Assembly (NCBI RefSeq): GCF_017254835.1
Contig: NZ_JAFKCW010000004.1
Span: forward strand, 525,266 to 589,265
Length of the DNA: 64,000 nucleotides
Reading direction: 5' to 3'
DNA from: Algoriphagus aestuariicola
GTDB taxonomy: Bacteria; Bacteroidota; Bacteroidia; Cytophagales; Cyclobacteriaceae
Shown in pieces: positions 27,253 through 36,221 of the stretch; the stretch's first letter is position 1; the number at the start of each line of letters is the position of its first letter. Both the position numbers and the translations under genes were made by a program. The notes under the pieces are model-generated. The model saw only the letters and a list, made by a program, of their open reading frames with translations, had not been told where the DNA came from and made no database searches.

Positions 27253-28416
27253 ATGACAACAACCAAGACACTGCGTAGCTTTGTGCTGATGGTTTTCTTT
27301 TGTACAAGCTGTGGCCCTAAATCCCCCGAATCAAGTAAGGCGGTTAGTCTGGCCCTAGAAGTGACCGACTCCATCCAGGTCGACTATCTGGGAGAGATGC
27401 GCCTACAGGACTACGACCCCGGATCGGATCAATACCTTCTGGTCAGCGATTTGTTCCAAAACTACCTGGAAGTGGGCGCAGATGGCAAGGTCATCCAAGA
27501 CAAAACCTTGGCTGAAGATGGACTGGACAATATCTCGACAGCCATGGGTCTATCTTACTTGGATGGAAAGGTGATTGTTCTTACTCCGGATCAGGGCTAT
27601 GTGAAGTTTGAAGATGGCAATCGCATGGACAACGTGAAAGTGCCATATCCCTATTCTACCTTTGTTTTCTATCCCAAGCTTGGTTTCCATGAAATCGATG
27701 GCAAGGCGATCTATCCCAATCTCTGGCCCGAAAGCATGCAGATGGGCTTCGATAATCCTGAATTCTATTTGCAGCTCTATCGCAGACCGATCATGCAGAT
27801 CCAGGATTTGACCAGCAAAGACACCCTGGGGATCATGTCTCTGCCTCCGTCCTCACCGCTCAGCGATGGGAGAATCCATGGCATCCCTATACCAATTGTG
27901 ACTCAGCGCGGAAAAGATTGGCTCCTTGGGATGTGGCTGGAACCCCGATTTTATGTCTATCGCGAAGAAGCGGGCAAATTTGAATACCTAAAAACAGCGG
28001 AATTTGATGTGCCCAATTGGGCGGGATATTCCCCGGTGGAGCCAGCCCAAGCCGGGACTTTCTTTGACCAGATGCAGACCTTCACTGCGGCTACGGTGGA
28101 AGATCTTTTGGTCATGGGGGATTATGTACTAGCTGTTTATAGAAAAGGCGTTTCCCCAGAACGGTACGCCGCGTTTGACCGAAAAAAAGAGGAGGATAGG
28201 ATTGAGATCCATAAGATCAATCCCTACTACGTGGCGGTCTTTTCGAAGGATTATGAATTGATTCAGGCCGATCTAAAATTGCCCGCAGGTGTGCACGGCC
28301 CAACCGTAGTAAACAACAACGGCGAGCTGATGGCCTCCAAAAATCCCAGTCTCTCCGAGTTGGAAGATGAAGGGCTAATCCTCTACAAGATGAAACTGGT
28401 GGAAAAGGAGGAGTAG
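27253..28416 (+). CDS. Hypothetical lipoprotein, predicted beta-propeller
   Basis: A 387-residue lipoprotein whose leader ends at the lipobox TSC followed by GPKSPES. Sequence blocks such as QYLLVSDLFQNYLEVGADGK, KVIVLTPDQGYVKFEDG and VVNNNGELMASKNPSLSEL show the strand-turn-strand pattern of a propeller. The C-terminal ending LILYKMKLVEKEE resembles that of the lipoprotein at 8.8 kb, so it may belong to the same DUF4221-like group. It has no catalytic motif. The stop is 45 bases from the convergent amylase stop. Confidence 0.7.
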   Translation: MTTTKTLRSFVLMVFFCTSCGPKSPESSKAVSLALEVTDSIQVDYLGEMRLQDYDPGSDQYLLVSDLFQNYLEVGADGKVIQDKTLAEDGLDNISTAMGLSYLDGKVIVLTPDQGYVKFEDGNRMDNVKVPYPYSTFVFYPKLGFHEIDGKAIYPNLWPESMQMGFDNPEFYLQLYRRPIMQIQDLTSKDTLGIMSLPPSSPLSDGRIHGIPIPIVTQRGKDWLLGMWLEPRFYVYREEAGKFEYLKTAEFDVPNWAGYSPVEPAQAGTFFDQMQTFTAATVEDLLVMGDYVLAVYRKGVSPERYAAFDRKKEEDRIEIHKINPYYVAVFSKDYELIQADLKLPAGVHGPTVVNNNGELMASKNPSLSELEDEGLILYKMKLVEKEE

Positions 28417-28461
28417 CTTGGTCTTTGCATTGTCTTTCGGACCTCCATGCCTCTTCTCATC

Positions 28462-30243
28462 CTAGCTGCCGAGTTCAAACACCGCCGACTCCAAGGGACC
28501 GAAGTCTAGCTCTAAAAAAGCCTCGTTTTCATTGACGTGGAGGAGCGTTTTCTTTTTTCCAAACATCACCTCGTGCACTTCTTTGGTTCCAGTCACCAGT
28601 TTCCATTTTCTGAGCAGCTCTTTGGGAAGCTTCAGGTGGGTCATAAAACCATGATGCTCGTCAAAATTGCAGACGACAATCAACTTCTGGTTTCCTTCCC
28701 ATCGGGCGAAGGCAAATTGCTTTTGTCCGTAGCCGGAATGGGGTCGGCAGTTCAAGGTATGCAGCTCCTGATATTCTCCTCTCAATGCAGGAGCAGTCAG
28801 GGTAAAGTTCAATACTTCCGAGTAGTAGTTTCGCAGTGCTTTTTCATTGGCGGAAAGCTGCCCCCCGTCAAATTTCCCCGCGTTCATCCACTTCTGATGT
28901 TGGGGTACGCCGATGTAGTCAAAGATCGAGGTACGGTTAGGATGGCCAAAGCCTGCCCACTCCGCTGCAGGTTCGCCGACTTCCTGGCCAAAATAGATCA
29001 TGGTAGGCGAAGTGCTGACCAAGGCGGACAGCACCATTGCTGGCATGGCTTTCCAGGGATTTTTAGCAAATTCCGGACTTGCAATCCTCACTTCGTCGTG
29101 GTTTTCCAGAAAGTGGAGCATGTGGTGTTCGATGTTCTTCAGCCCTTCCAGTATCGCCAATAGCCGGTCGGTGTGGCCGTGGCCTAGGACAATTTCTTTG
29201 AGCGTATCGTAGAGGCCGACTTTGTCATAGAGGTAGTCCACCTTCCCCTTGAAGATAAAATCGCGGTAGAGACTGGGGTTGTATACTTCGGCTATCTGTA
29301 TAGCATCGCTTTTCTGGGACTTGATATAGGAATTCAGATAGGACCAAAACTCAACCGGTACCATCTCGGCCATGTCATATCGGAAACCGTCCATGTTTTT
29401 TTCCAGCCAAAAAAAGGTGATGTCCCTGAATTTCTTCCAGGTGTCCGGCACGTCTTTTTCCTTCCAAAACTCCAAGTGCTGGGTCAAATCCCATTTTGCG
29501 GATTCCGGCGGCAATTCCGGAAAATCCTTTCCGCCATCCGGTCGGATTCCATAGTTGATCTTGGCGGTCTCGTACCAGTCATAGAAATCCGGTTTTGCCT
29601 GTCTGGATCCGTTTCCTGTCCACTTGGCGGGAAATTCCCTATATTCCTTTTTCAGTAATTGATGCGGCTCACCGCCGAGAGGCTGGTAGCCGTTTTGGGG
29701 ATCCGGCACCTCAAATGCTTCACCGGGGATATAATAGAAGTTGTTGTCCCGGCGATAGCTGACGGAAGTATCATCGTCAGCTCCAAAGTCCCGGACTCCG
29801 GGAGGGTTGTTTCGGCCCTCGTAGTGTCGCGAGACGTGATTGGGGACGATGTCGATGATTGCCTTCATACCGTGGCGGTGGGTGCGGGCGATTAAATCCT
29901 CGAATTCCTCCAAGCGACGGGACGGATTGACTGCCAAGTCCGGATTGACCTGATAGTAATCCCGGATGGCATAGGGTGAGCCAGCCCGGCCTTTGACTAC
30001 CGCGGGATGGTCGGAGCCGACCCCGATCTCGGGGAAATCGCCCACCATCGCGTGGTGCAGTACCCCCGTGTACCAAATATGCGTAACGCCCAGTTTCCTG
30101 ATCTCCTCCAGTGCTTTGTCTGTGAAATCATCGAATTTTCCGACGCCATTTTCTTCCTTGGTTCCCCAAGGTTTATTGTTCGTATTCTTGTTGCCGAAGA
30201 GCCTGGTAAAAACGTGGTAGACGACAAACTTTTGAGGCTTCAT
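28462..30243 (-). CDS. GH13 alpha-amylase-family enzyme, cytoplasmic
   Basis: A glycoside hydrolase family 13 enzyme of 593 residues with no signal peptide, so it acts on alpha-glucans or maltodextrins in the cytoplasm. The four conserved regions are present in order: DIVPNH (region I), DGFRYDMAE with the nucleophile Asp290 (II), IAEVYN with the acid/base Glu319 (III) and FLENHDEVR with Asp383 (IV). The C-terminal part (FAFARWEGNQKLIVVCNFD, FGPLESAVFELGS) is the usual beta-sandwich domain C. It forms a possible unit with the M20 peptidase gene upstream, 63 bases away on the same strand. Hydrolase versus transferase cannot be decided. Confidence 0.92.
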   Translation of the reverse strand: MKPQKFVVYHVFTRLFGNKNTNNKPWGTKEENGVGKFDDFTDKALEEIRKLGVTHIWYTGVLHHAMVGDFPEIGVGSDHPAVVKGRAGSPYAIRDYYQVNPDLAVNPSRRLEEFEDLIARTHRHGMKAIIDIVPNHVSRHYEGRNNPPGVRDFGADDDTSVSYRRDNNFYYIPGEAFEVPDPQNGYQPLGGEPHQLLKKEYREFPAKWTGNGSRQAKPDFYDWYETAKINYGIRPDGGKDFPELPPESAKWDLTQHLEFWKEKDVPDTWKKFRDITFFWLEKNMDGFRYDMAEMVPVEFWSYLNSYIKSQKSDAIQIAEVYNPSLYRDFIFKGKVDYLYDKVGLYDTLKEIVLGHGHTDRLLAILEGLKNIEHHMLHFLENHDEVRIASPEFAKNPWKAMPAMVLSALVSTSPTMIYFGQEVGEPAAEWAGFGHPNRTSIFDYIGVPQHQKWMNAGKFDGGQLSANEKALRNYYSEVLNFTLTAPALRGEYQELHTLNCRPHSGYGQKQFAFARWEGNQKLIVVCNFDEHHGFMTHLKLPKELLRKWKLVTGTKEVHEVMFGKKKTLLHVNENEAFLELDFGPLESAVFELGS

Positions 30244-30306
30244 TGCTGATGGTTTTGGAAAAGCTGCCGCTGGATTTAGGTAGCGGCCAAAGACGGATTC
30301 ATCAGG

Positions 30307-31596
30307 TTATCGGGTCAATCGGTACAGCAAAATAGTATTTCTTTTGATCAAATCGGGATATTGCTTCATGTTGATGGTTTCGCCTGGAGCATGGGCACCA
30401 CTGCCGGAGGCCCCAAGTCCGTCTAGGCAATCCATGAATTCTGCCACAAAGGAAATGTCACCGGCACCCCGACTGCCGGGATCTCCGGGCTTCACCTCGC
30501 CAAAGCCCATATCCAAGCTGACTTGGTTTAGGATCTTGGCCAAGGCATAGTTTCCTTCACTGGACACCATGGAGGGAAGGGCGTCTTTGAAGGTGATTTC
30601 CGCGTCGGTCTGGTTGAGGTGTTTTGATACGATTTCCTGCATTTTTACCCGGGCAGCTTCTTTTTGGACTTCGCCCAAAAATCTCAAATCCCCAGTGACG
30701 AATGCCTCTCGCGCAACGATATTGGTTTTGCCGAGGGCTTCTCCCTTTCCACTGACTTCATCGTAGCTGATGTCCGAGCCGCCTATGATCTGACCGGGAT
30801 TGAAGGTCAGGTATTGCTCGGAGGCAAGTGTTTCCTGAAACTCCGTGAGGATTCTTGCTGCTTCGTAGATGGCTCCATAGCCCACCGACTCGCGAAAAAC
30901 TCCGCTGGAATGGCTTTGCCTTCCGCTTGTTTTTAATGTCCAGGTGCTCGCGCCCCTTCTTGCTACCGTCACGGTGCCAAAGCCTTGGGCGGTCTCGTAG
31001 GCCAAGGCAATGTCATGTTGTCTCGCCCGCTCGACAAAGTCCTTTCTCGAAACAGTGACATTGCCGGAGCTTTCTTCATCTCCTGTGAAATACACCGTGA
31101 TCGTGCTGTCGTCCAAAAGGCCAAGTTCATTCAAGGCTTTCAGACTGGCAAGAATCAGGACATCGCCTCCTTTCATGTCATTGGCACCTTGGCCGGTGGC
31201 GGTGCTGTCATTGAGCCAAGTAAAAGGAGAGAAGGGCATATCTTTCTCAAACACCGTGTCGAGATGACCGATCAGGAAGAGTTTTGTTCCTTTGCCGCCT
31301 GTACGGGAGGCGATGAAATGTCCCGCACGATTGACCTCAACCGGGAGCTCAAGCCATTCGGTCTCGAAGCCAATTTTTTGAAACTCCCGCTCGAATACCT
31401 TTCCTACCTGCCGCACGCCCTCCGGATTTAGAGAGCCGGAATTGATGTTGATGACTTCTTCTAAAAGGGCAAGAGTCTCCTGGTAGTTCTTATCGATCAG
31501 TTCGAGGAGTTTTTGCTCATCTCTGGACAGGTTTTGCTGCGCAAAAGAGAAAAGCGGCAATACCGCGAAAAGTGTGTATAGCGTGAATTTTTTCAT
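30307..31596 (-). CDS. M20-family metallopeptidase (CPG2/glutamate-carboxypeptidase-like), secreted
   Basis: A dinuclear zinc exopeptidase of 429 residues, exported by a signal peptide ending near SFAQ (residue 20). The metal ligands of the M20 clan are all visible: His in LIGHLDTVFE, Asp in GANDMKGG, the catalytic and ligand Glu pair in FTGDEESSG, Asp or Glu in ALAYETAQ and a final His in GSGAHAPGE. The dimerisation lid contains SGRQSHSSG. Such enzymes remove C-terminal Glu or other residues from peptides or folates. It probably provides amino acids from periplasmic peptides. Confidence 0.93.
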   Translation of the reverse strand: MKKFTLYTLFAVLPLFSFAQQNLSRDEQKLLELIDKNYQETLALLEEVININSGSLNPEGVRQVGKVFEREFQKIGFETEWLELPVEVNRAGHFIASRTGGKGTKLFLIGHLDTVFEKDMPFSPFTWLNDSTATGQGANDMKGGDVLILASLKALNELGLLDDSTITVYFTGDEESSGNVTVSRKDFVERARQHDIALAYETAQGFGTVTVARRGASTWTLKTSGRQSHSSGVFRESVGYGAIYEAARILTEFQETLASEQYLTFNPGQIIGGSDISYDEVSGKGEALGKTNIVAREAFVTGDLRFLGEVQKEAARVKMQEIVSKHLNQTDAEITFKDALPSMVSSEGNYALAKILNQVSLDMGFGEVKPGDPGSRGAGDISFVAEFMDCLDGLGASGSGAHAPGETINMKQYPDLIKRNTILLYRLTR

Positions 31597-31672
31597 GTGT
31601 GAAAAATAGGCGAAAAAGCGAGTGGGGACAATGTTGGGTTTTCAATCAGATGGAATTGGCGGGAAATTTATA

Positions 31673-31877
31673 ATGGATCTTGCCGTCGGCACTCCTAATC
31701 TATTTTTATGCCTAAACCCAGAATTGAATTCTGGGCTGTTACAAGAAATGCCATAGGTATTTATCCAAAGTAATCATTCGAGGTAACATCAGCGCTGAAG
31801 GCGCATTTTGTACCAGCCCCAAATTTGATTTGGGGATATTTGGCAAATAATTACACCAGAGTCCTGAAGGGGCGATC
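31673..31877. repeat. Cluster of REP-like palindromes, copy 2 and related units
   Basis: The gap holds several repeats. The first is CCCAGAATT-G-AATTCTGGG (31717-31735), then a 12-base linker and ATGCC-ATA-GGTAT (31748-31760), the same plan as the element at 15.5 kb in opposite orientation. The second is CCCCAAAT-TTG-ATTTGGGG (31817-31835). It is bracketed by two similar 15-to-20-base words, GCTGAAGGCGCATTTTGTACC-like before and CCTGAAGGGGCGATCTGTACC-like after. No gene is present. Confidence 0.6.
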
Positions 31878-31883
31878 TGTACC

Positions 31884-32927
31884 TTATTTTCGTAAATCCT
31901 CAGAAGTTGCCAAGGCGATCACTCTTCCCCGGTCCCCCACCGCATTGTAGAAGTGATAGACGATTCCTTTCCATTTGATCACCCAAGGCTTATGGGCATA
32001 CTGCCTGTCGTAGGGCTCTGAGGACGCGACCAAATCCGCACCTTCCCAATCCGTCCAGTGGACCAAGTCGTAGGAGACAGCGAAACGCTCAAATGCCCCC
32101 GTCTTCCAAAACGCTCCGAAGTAGAACATCACATAGAGATTTCCCATTTTGACGATCTGTGCGTCCCCGCAAATACCTTGGTGTTTTGTAATGACCGGGT
32201 TTTTTCCATAGCGCTTCCAGGTTTTCAAGTCCTCGGACACGGCCATGGCTATGCTTTCGTACTCTGCCGTGTCGCCTTTCGCATTGTAGTACATCACAAA
32301 GGGATAGCCGGTATGAAGGTCTCGGTCGCGGATGACATAGCTTTTGTAGATGGTTTTGTTCTCAAACCACCGGGCATCTCCATCCTCCGGCGATAGAAGC
32401 GGCTCGTGTGCGGTATTCCAGTGTCGGACTTCCGTCAGACTTGGTGAGCTGGCAAGTCCCACCTTCAAAGTGCCTGCTTCGTAGCCGCTGCTACTGCCGC
32501 CGAGATAGGTCATCCAGTAGCGATCTTGGAATTTTTCCACCTCATAGTTCCCTCCCCATTCCGTCTTGACCAGCGCGGGATATCCGGCTTTTTGGTTGGC
32601 GTCCCAGGTGCCTTCGGTGAATGAGAGGATTTTTCCCTTGGACTCCCAGTGGAGCAGATTCTCGCTTAGCGCCAGCCAGGTCTCATAACCCTGCCCATCA
32701 AAGACGATATAAGTCATGTACCAAAGCCCGTTTTCCCGAAAGATGGTGGGAGAGTCTATCATCTTGGTAGTGTCGGGATGTTGGAACACTATGCCGTATT
32801 TGAAGGGCGTTTTGACTTTTTCGTACACTTCCTCCATCACTTGCGAGGAAACTGGTTTACCAAGGGTTTGGGCTTCAGTCGAAAAAGAAAAAGTCAGGAC
32901 TAAGAGCGTAAGAAAATGGGATTTCAT
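31884..32927 (-). CDS. Secreted five-bladed beta-propeller glycosidase-like protein (GH43/GH32/GH130-type fold)
   Basis: An exported protein of 347 residues with a signal peptide ending at TEAQ. Each blade starts with the strand pattern of five-bladed propeller glycosidases: MIDSPTIFRENGLWYMTYI, DRYWMTYLGGSS, YPFVMYYNAKGD, CGDAQIVKMGNLYVMFYFG and YAHKPWVIKWKGIVYHFYNA. The D-S-P-T near residue 57 and G-D-A-Q near 240 stand where acidic catalytic residues of the fold usually lie. I cannot place it in one GH family; homologues are often labelled glycosylase. The context of sulfatases and esterases supports a role in polysaccharide breakdown. Confidence 0.78.
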   Translation of the reverse strand: MKSHFLTLLVLTFSFSTEAQTLGKPVSSQVMEEVYEKVKTPFKYGIVFQHPDTTKMIDSPTIFRENGLWYMTYIVFDGQGYETWLALSENLLHWESKGKILSFTEGTWDANQKAGYPALVKTEWGGNYEVEKFQDRYWMTYLGGSSSGYEAGTLKVGLASSPSLTEVRHWNTAHEPLLSPEDGDARWFENKTIYKSYVIRDRDLHTGYPFVMYYNAKGDTAEYESIAMAVSEDLKTWKRYGKNPVITKHQGICGDAQIVKMGNLYVMFYFGAFWKTGAFERFAVSYDLVHWTDWEGADLVASSEPYDRQYAHKPWVIKWKGIVYHFYNAVGDRGRVIALATSEDLRK

Positions 32928-33342
32928 AGGGAAACGGAAATGATGAAGATAATTCCTGCACGTTTGGTAAGCAATTGTATTTGGCCTCGAGCCTAGCCCA
33001 ACTCATCCTCTATTATGGAACGCTCGTTTTTCGCTTTTTCCAAGACAAGTCCAACGGAATTTGAATTTGACCAATCCTACGAAGTCTTGGCTGCCCGCAA
33101 CTTGTCCTGCTTCAATGAGGGGCAGTTTGTCGCAAACGACTTGGAAACGGTTTTGCTGATCTTTACCTTTTCGGTAAACAAACTAATCGTTTCCTGTCCC
33201 AAGGCGTAGAAGGGTGGATTTTTTTATTGAAACCATTGGCAGATCTTGTGCTTGAAACAAATGATCCCCCATTTGTATCGATTCGATACCCAAGCTTGTT
33301 TTCAGGATTTGGCTAACTTATGCCCCCAAGTAAACTCAAAAT
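32928..33342. other. Intergenic region, nothing firm
   Basis: 415 bases between divergent genes. A 64-codon frame on the plus strand (33015-33209) has an ATG but no recognisable family, and I do not call it. Otherwise the region has AT-rich stretches only, and presumably holds the promoters of the propeller glycosidase and the GMC gene. Confidence 0.45.
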
Positions 33343-35049
33343 ATGGCCAACTTTAACATAGACGCAGACAAGAATCTGACCTACGATGCGATCGTCATCG
33401 GCTCGGGAATCAGCGGGGGCTGGGCGGCAAAGGAACTTTGCGAAGCCGGTCTCAAAACCCTCGTCCTAGAGCGGGGAAGAATAGTGGAACACGTGGTAGA
33501 CTATCCGACCATGAACTACGACCCATGGGAAGTGGAGCTCCGGGGCAGCCTTACCCCTGAGCAAAAAGCCAGGCATCCAAAAGGGGGGAGGTCCGGCTTC
33601 ATCGGATCGATGAACGAGCACTTCCACTCCAATGATGTAGAAAACCCTTACACCGAAGTCAAACCCTTCCTTTGGGTACGCGCCCACCAGATGGGCGGAC
33701 GCTCCCTGCTCTGGGGCAAGCAAACCTACCGCTGGTCGGATCTGGACTTTGAAGCGAATGTCAAGGATGGACATGGAGTAGACTGGCCGATCCGATACAA
33801 GGATTTGGAGCCTTGGTATACCCACGTTGAAAAATTCGCCGGAATCAGTGGGGAAGCTCTGGGTCTACCCCAACTGCCTGACTCACACTTTCTCCCTCCC
33901 ATGGAGCTCAATTGTGTGGAAAAACACATCAAGGATCGTATCGAAAAGGAGTTCAAGGGGCGACATATGATCATCGGTCGTGTAGCCCACCTGACCCAGC
34001 CGCATAATGGCCGCGGCCAATGCCAGTCCCGCAACAGATGCGACCGGGGCTGCCCTTACGGCGCATATTTCAGCTCCAATGCGGTGACCCTGCCTGCGGC
34101 AAATGCAAGCGGCAACCTGACGATAAGGCCCTATTCTATCGTCCAGTCCGTCGTGTACGATGAGCAAAAAGGCAAAGCCAGCGGCGTGCGCATCATCGAT
34201 GCGGAGACAGGGGAAGACCTGGTGTACAAGGCGAAAATTGTGTTCGTGAATGCGTCTACGCTGAGTACGACCCAGATTTTGCTCAATTCCACTTCCAGCC
34301 GTTTTCCAAATGGATTGGGCAACGACTCCGGTGAGTTGGGACACAACCTGATGGATCATACCTACCGCATCGGGGCGATGGGCACCGTGGATGGTTTCGA
34401 AGATCAATACTACAAAGGCAGACGGCCGAATGGTATCTACATTCCCCGCTATGTCAACCTGAAGGACGGGCCGCAAAGCGACAAGTTTGTGCGTGGCTAT
34501 GGCTTCCAAGGCAGTGGTGGTAGAGCAGGATGGGGAGCCGGCAGCAATCAGGAAGATTTTGGAGGCAACTTCAAGGACGGATTGATGAAGCCAGGTCCGT
34601 GGGAGTTTTTCATCACCGGCTTTGCCGAATGTTTGCCTTACCACGAAAACAAGGTGTTTCTGAATAAAGACGTTCAGGATAAATGGGGGCAACCTACGCT
34701 TAGTATCGATGCCCAATGGGGTGCCAACGAGCTTGAACTCAATAAGCAGATCCGTATCGATGCCCGCGAGATGCTCGAGCGTGCTGGATTGAAGGACATC
34801 ATGGATTTTGACAAGGAGCACGAGATGGGTTACGGTATCCACGAGATGGGCACCGCCCGCATGGGCAAAGACCCCAAAACCTCTGTACTCAATGCGACCA
34901 ATCAGGTCCACGGCTGCGCAAACGTGTTTGTGACGGATGGGGCTTGTATGACTTCTTCCTCATGCGTGAATCCCTCCTTAACCTATATGGCACTTACCGC
35001 CAGGGCAGCCAACCATGCGATTTCCGAACTCAAAAAGCAAAACCTCTAA
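33343..35049 (+). CDS. GMC-family FAD-dependent oxidoreductase (sugar dehydrogenase-like)
   Basis: An FAD flavoprotein of 568 residues. The dinucleotide motif is IVIGSGISGG near residue 18, and LVLERG is the Glu contact to the ribose. A Cys-rich insert CQSRNRCDRGCPYGAYFS (near 225-245) is typical of the bacterial glucose/gluconate-type GMC subunits. HEMGTARMGKDP and VTDGACMTSSSCVNPSLTYMALTARAA (split at CVNPS) form the C-terminal catalytic and FAD-end region. It has no leader of its own and precedes by 3 bases the Tat-exported small subunit, which can carry it across as a complex. It most likely oxidises a sugar (glucoside 3-dehydrogenase type); the acceptor is unknown. Confidence 0.92.
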   Translation: MANFNIDADKNLTYDAIVIGSGISGGWAAKELCEAGLKTLVLERGRIVEHVVDYPTMNYDPWEVELRGSLTPEQKARHPKGGRSGFIGSMNEHFHSNDVENPYTEVKPFLWVRAHQMGGRSLLWGKQTYRWSDLDFEANVKDGHGVDWPIRYKDLEPWYTHVEKFAGISGEALGLPQLPDSHFLPPMELNCVEKHIKDRIEKEFKGRHMIIGRVAHLTQPHNGRGQCQSRNRCDRGCPYGAYFSSNAVTLPAANASGNLTIRPYSIVQSVVYDEQKGKASGVRIIDAETGEDLVYKAKIVFVNASTLSTTQILLNSTSSRFPNGLGNDSGELGHNLMDHTYRIGAMGTVDGFEDQYYKGRRPNGIYIPRYVNLKDGPQSDKFVRGYGFQGSGGRAGWGAGSNQEDFGGNFKDGLMKPGPWEFFITGFAECLPYHENKVFLNKDVQDKWGQPTLSIDAQWGANELELNKQIRIDAREMLERAGLKDIMDFDKEHEMGYGIHEMGTARMGKDPKTSVLNATNQVHGCANVFVTDGACMTSSSCVNPSLTYMALTARAANHAISELKKQNL

Positions 35050-35052
35050 GCC

Positions 35053-35646
35053 ATGAACAGACGAGAAGCAATAAGAAAAACAGCTTTGGGGCTAGGCACT
35101 GCCGCGGGGGTACCTACCTTGCTGAGCCTACTTCAAGCTTGCGCCAAGGAGGATAGACTGACTTGGACGCCACAGTTTTTGAAAGAAGACCAAGCGTTAT
35201 TTGTCTCCTCCTTTGTAGACTTTCTTTTACCCAGGACCGATACACCGGGAGGCTTGGACGTGAAGGCCGATATCTTCATGGACCTCATGTACGCTAAGGC
35301 TTATGATGAAGATGGTCAAAAAAATGTGGTGGCACAGATAGAAAAGTTCAACCAGGACTGCAAAGCAAAGTACGGAGCGGTCTTTGCCGAGATGAGTGTC
35401 GAAGATAAAGGAGCCTGCTTTCGTGAGCAGGAGGCCAATTCTCCCAAATTTCCCAAAAACGTTTGGGGTACCTCCGTTGGGCCGAGTGAGCCGGTTGGGT
35501 TTTATCGTAGTTTGAAGTCGATGGCGCTTTGGGCCTATTTCAGCTCGGAGGAGATTGGAAAAAATGTCCTGAGCTACGATCCGATTCCAGGCCCGTATCA
35601 GGGGTGTATTCCGCTTTCTGATGTGGGAAACACCTGGAGCTTGTAA
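35053..35646 (+). CDS. Gluconate 2-dehydrogenase subunit 3-family protein, Tat-exported small subunit
   Basis: Small subunit of the GMC dehydrogenase pair (197 residues). The leader NRREAIRKTALGLGTAAGV is twin-arginine, and a Cys in LLQACAKED could make it a lipoprotein. The conserved family features are SFVDFLLPRTDTPGGLDVKADIFMD (split), a region with HPxGY-like character reading SEPVGFYRSLK, and a final ISSEEIGKNVL-type segment ending PYQGCIPL. It follows the large subunit after three bases, so they are co-translated. Its Tat signal probably exports the folded flavoprotein as a passenger. The subunit call is secure. Confidence 0.9.
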   Translation: MNRREAIRKTALGLGTAAGVPTLLSLLQACAKEDRLTWTPQFLKEDQALFVSSFVDFLLPRTDTPGGLDVKADIFMDLMYAKAYDEDGQKNVVAQIEKFNQDCKAKYGAVFAEMSVEDKGACFREQEANSPKFPKNVWGTSVGPSEPVGFYRSLKSMALWAYFSSEEIGKNVLSYDPIPGPYQGCIPLSDVGNTWSL

Positions 35647-35854
35647 ATTTACGTTAAGTTTAAACCAGAGTAGAAGTCTTTCGCCAAAACGGTGAGAGAC
35701 CTCTAAGTTTTTTGACTGTAGAAAAAACTCCACATTTTTTTGTGGAAAATTTTCCGCAGCTATGCCGCATTGGCAGTCTCAGGGTCGGTTTTTTTGTGGC
35801 ACGGATTTGTTCTACTCTTGCTCAAATTGGGATGAGTAACATGAATAGCGATAC

Positions 35855-36199
35855 ATGAAAAAGGCGTTGATAATTGATGATGAGGTGGATTTATGTATGC
35901 TTCTTTCTATGCAGTTAAGATCCCTGGGGATTCCAAATGAATATGTGAACACGATAAACGAGGCCAAAGAGAAGTTTAAAAACAATCAGTATGGTATCAT
36001 TTTCCTCGACTTGAACCTGAAGGATGGAACTGGGTTTGATATGCTGAACTATATGAGCAATTTTCCAAAACTTCAGAAAGTGGTTGTCATTAGCGCATAT
36101 GACAATGAACGAAGCAAAGTGTTGGAAAGTGGTGCAGATTTTTTTCTCCCGAAGCCTTTTACCAAAAAAAAGGTAGCGCAAATCATTGACTCGATCTAA
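35855..36199 (+). CDS. Receiver-only response regulator
   Basis: A stand-alone receiver domain, 114 residues, first gene of a five-gene signalling cassette. The acidic pocket is IIDDEVD, the phosphorylation site is Asp52 in IIFLDLNL, then VVISAYD with the conserved Ser (Thr/Ser switch) and KPFTKKKV with the conserved Lys. There is no output domain, so it probably works as a phosphate shuttle or by binding a partner. The next gene begins 22 bases after its stop. An exact TGGCAC word lies about 60 bases upstream but lacks a proper -12 partner. Confidence 0.93.
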   Translation: MKKALIIDDEVDLCMLLSMQLRSLGIPNEYVNTINEAKEKFKNNQYGIIFLDLNLKDGTGFDMLNYMSNFPKLQKVVVISAYDNERSKVLESGADFFLPKPFTKKKVAQIIDSI

Positions 36200-36221
36200 A
36201 TTTATAATCTATCCTACTCCC

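Noticed and set aside
33015-33209. 64-codon plus-strand frame in the gap before the GMC gene
   Set aside because: No family, no conserved motif, and placement within a promoter region; not enough support.
33883-34911. 342-codon open frame antisense to the GMC oxidoreductase
   Set aside because: Shadow frame produced by the codon pattern of the GMC gene; no start context or motif.
35797-35811. Exact TGGCAC word before the first receiver gene as a sigma-54 promoter
   Set aside because: The -12 position (TGTT) lacks the GC dinucleotide at the required spacing.
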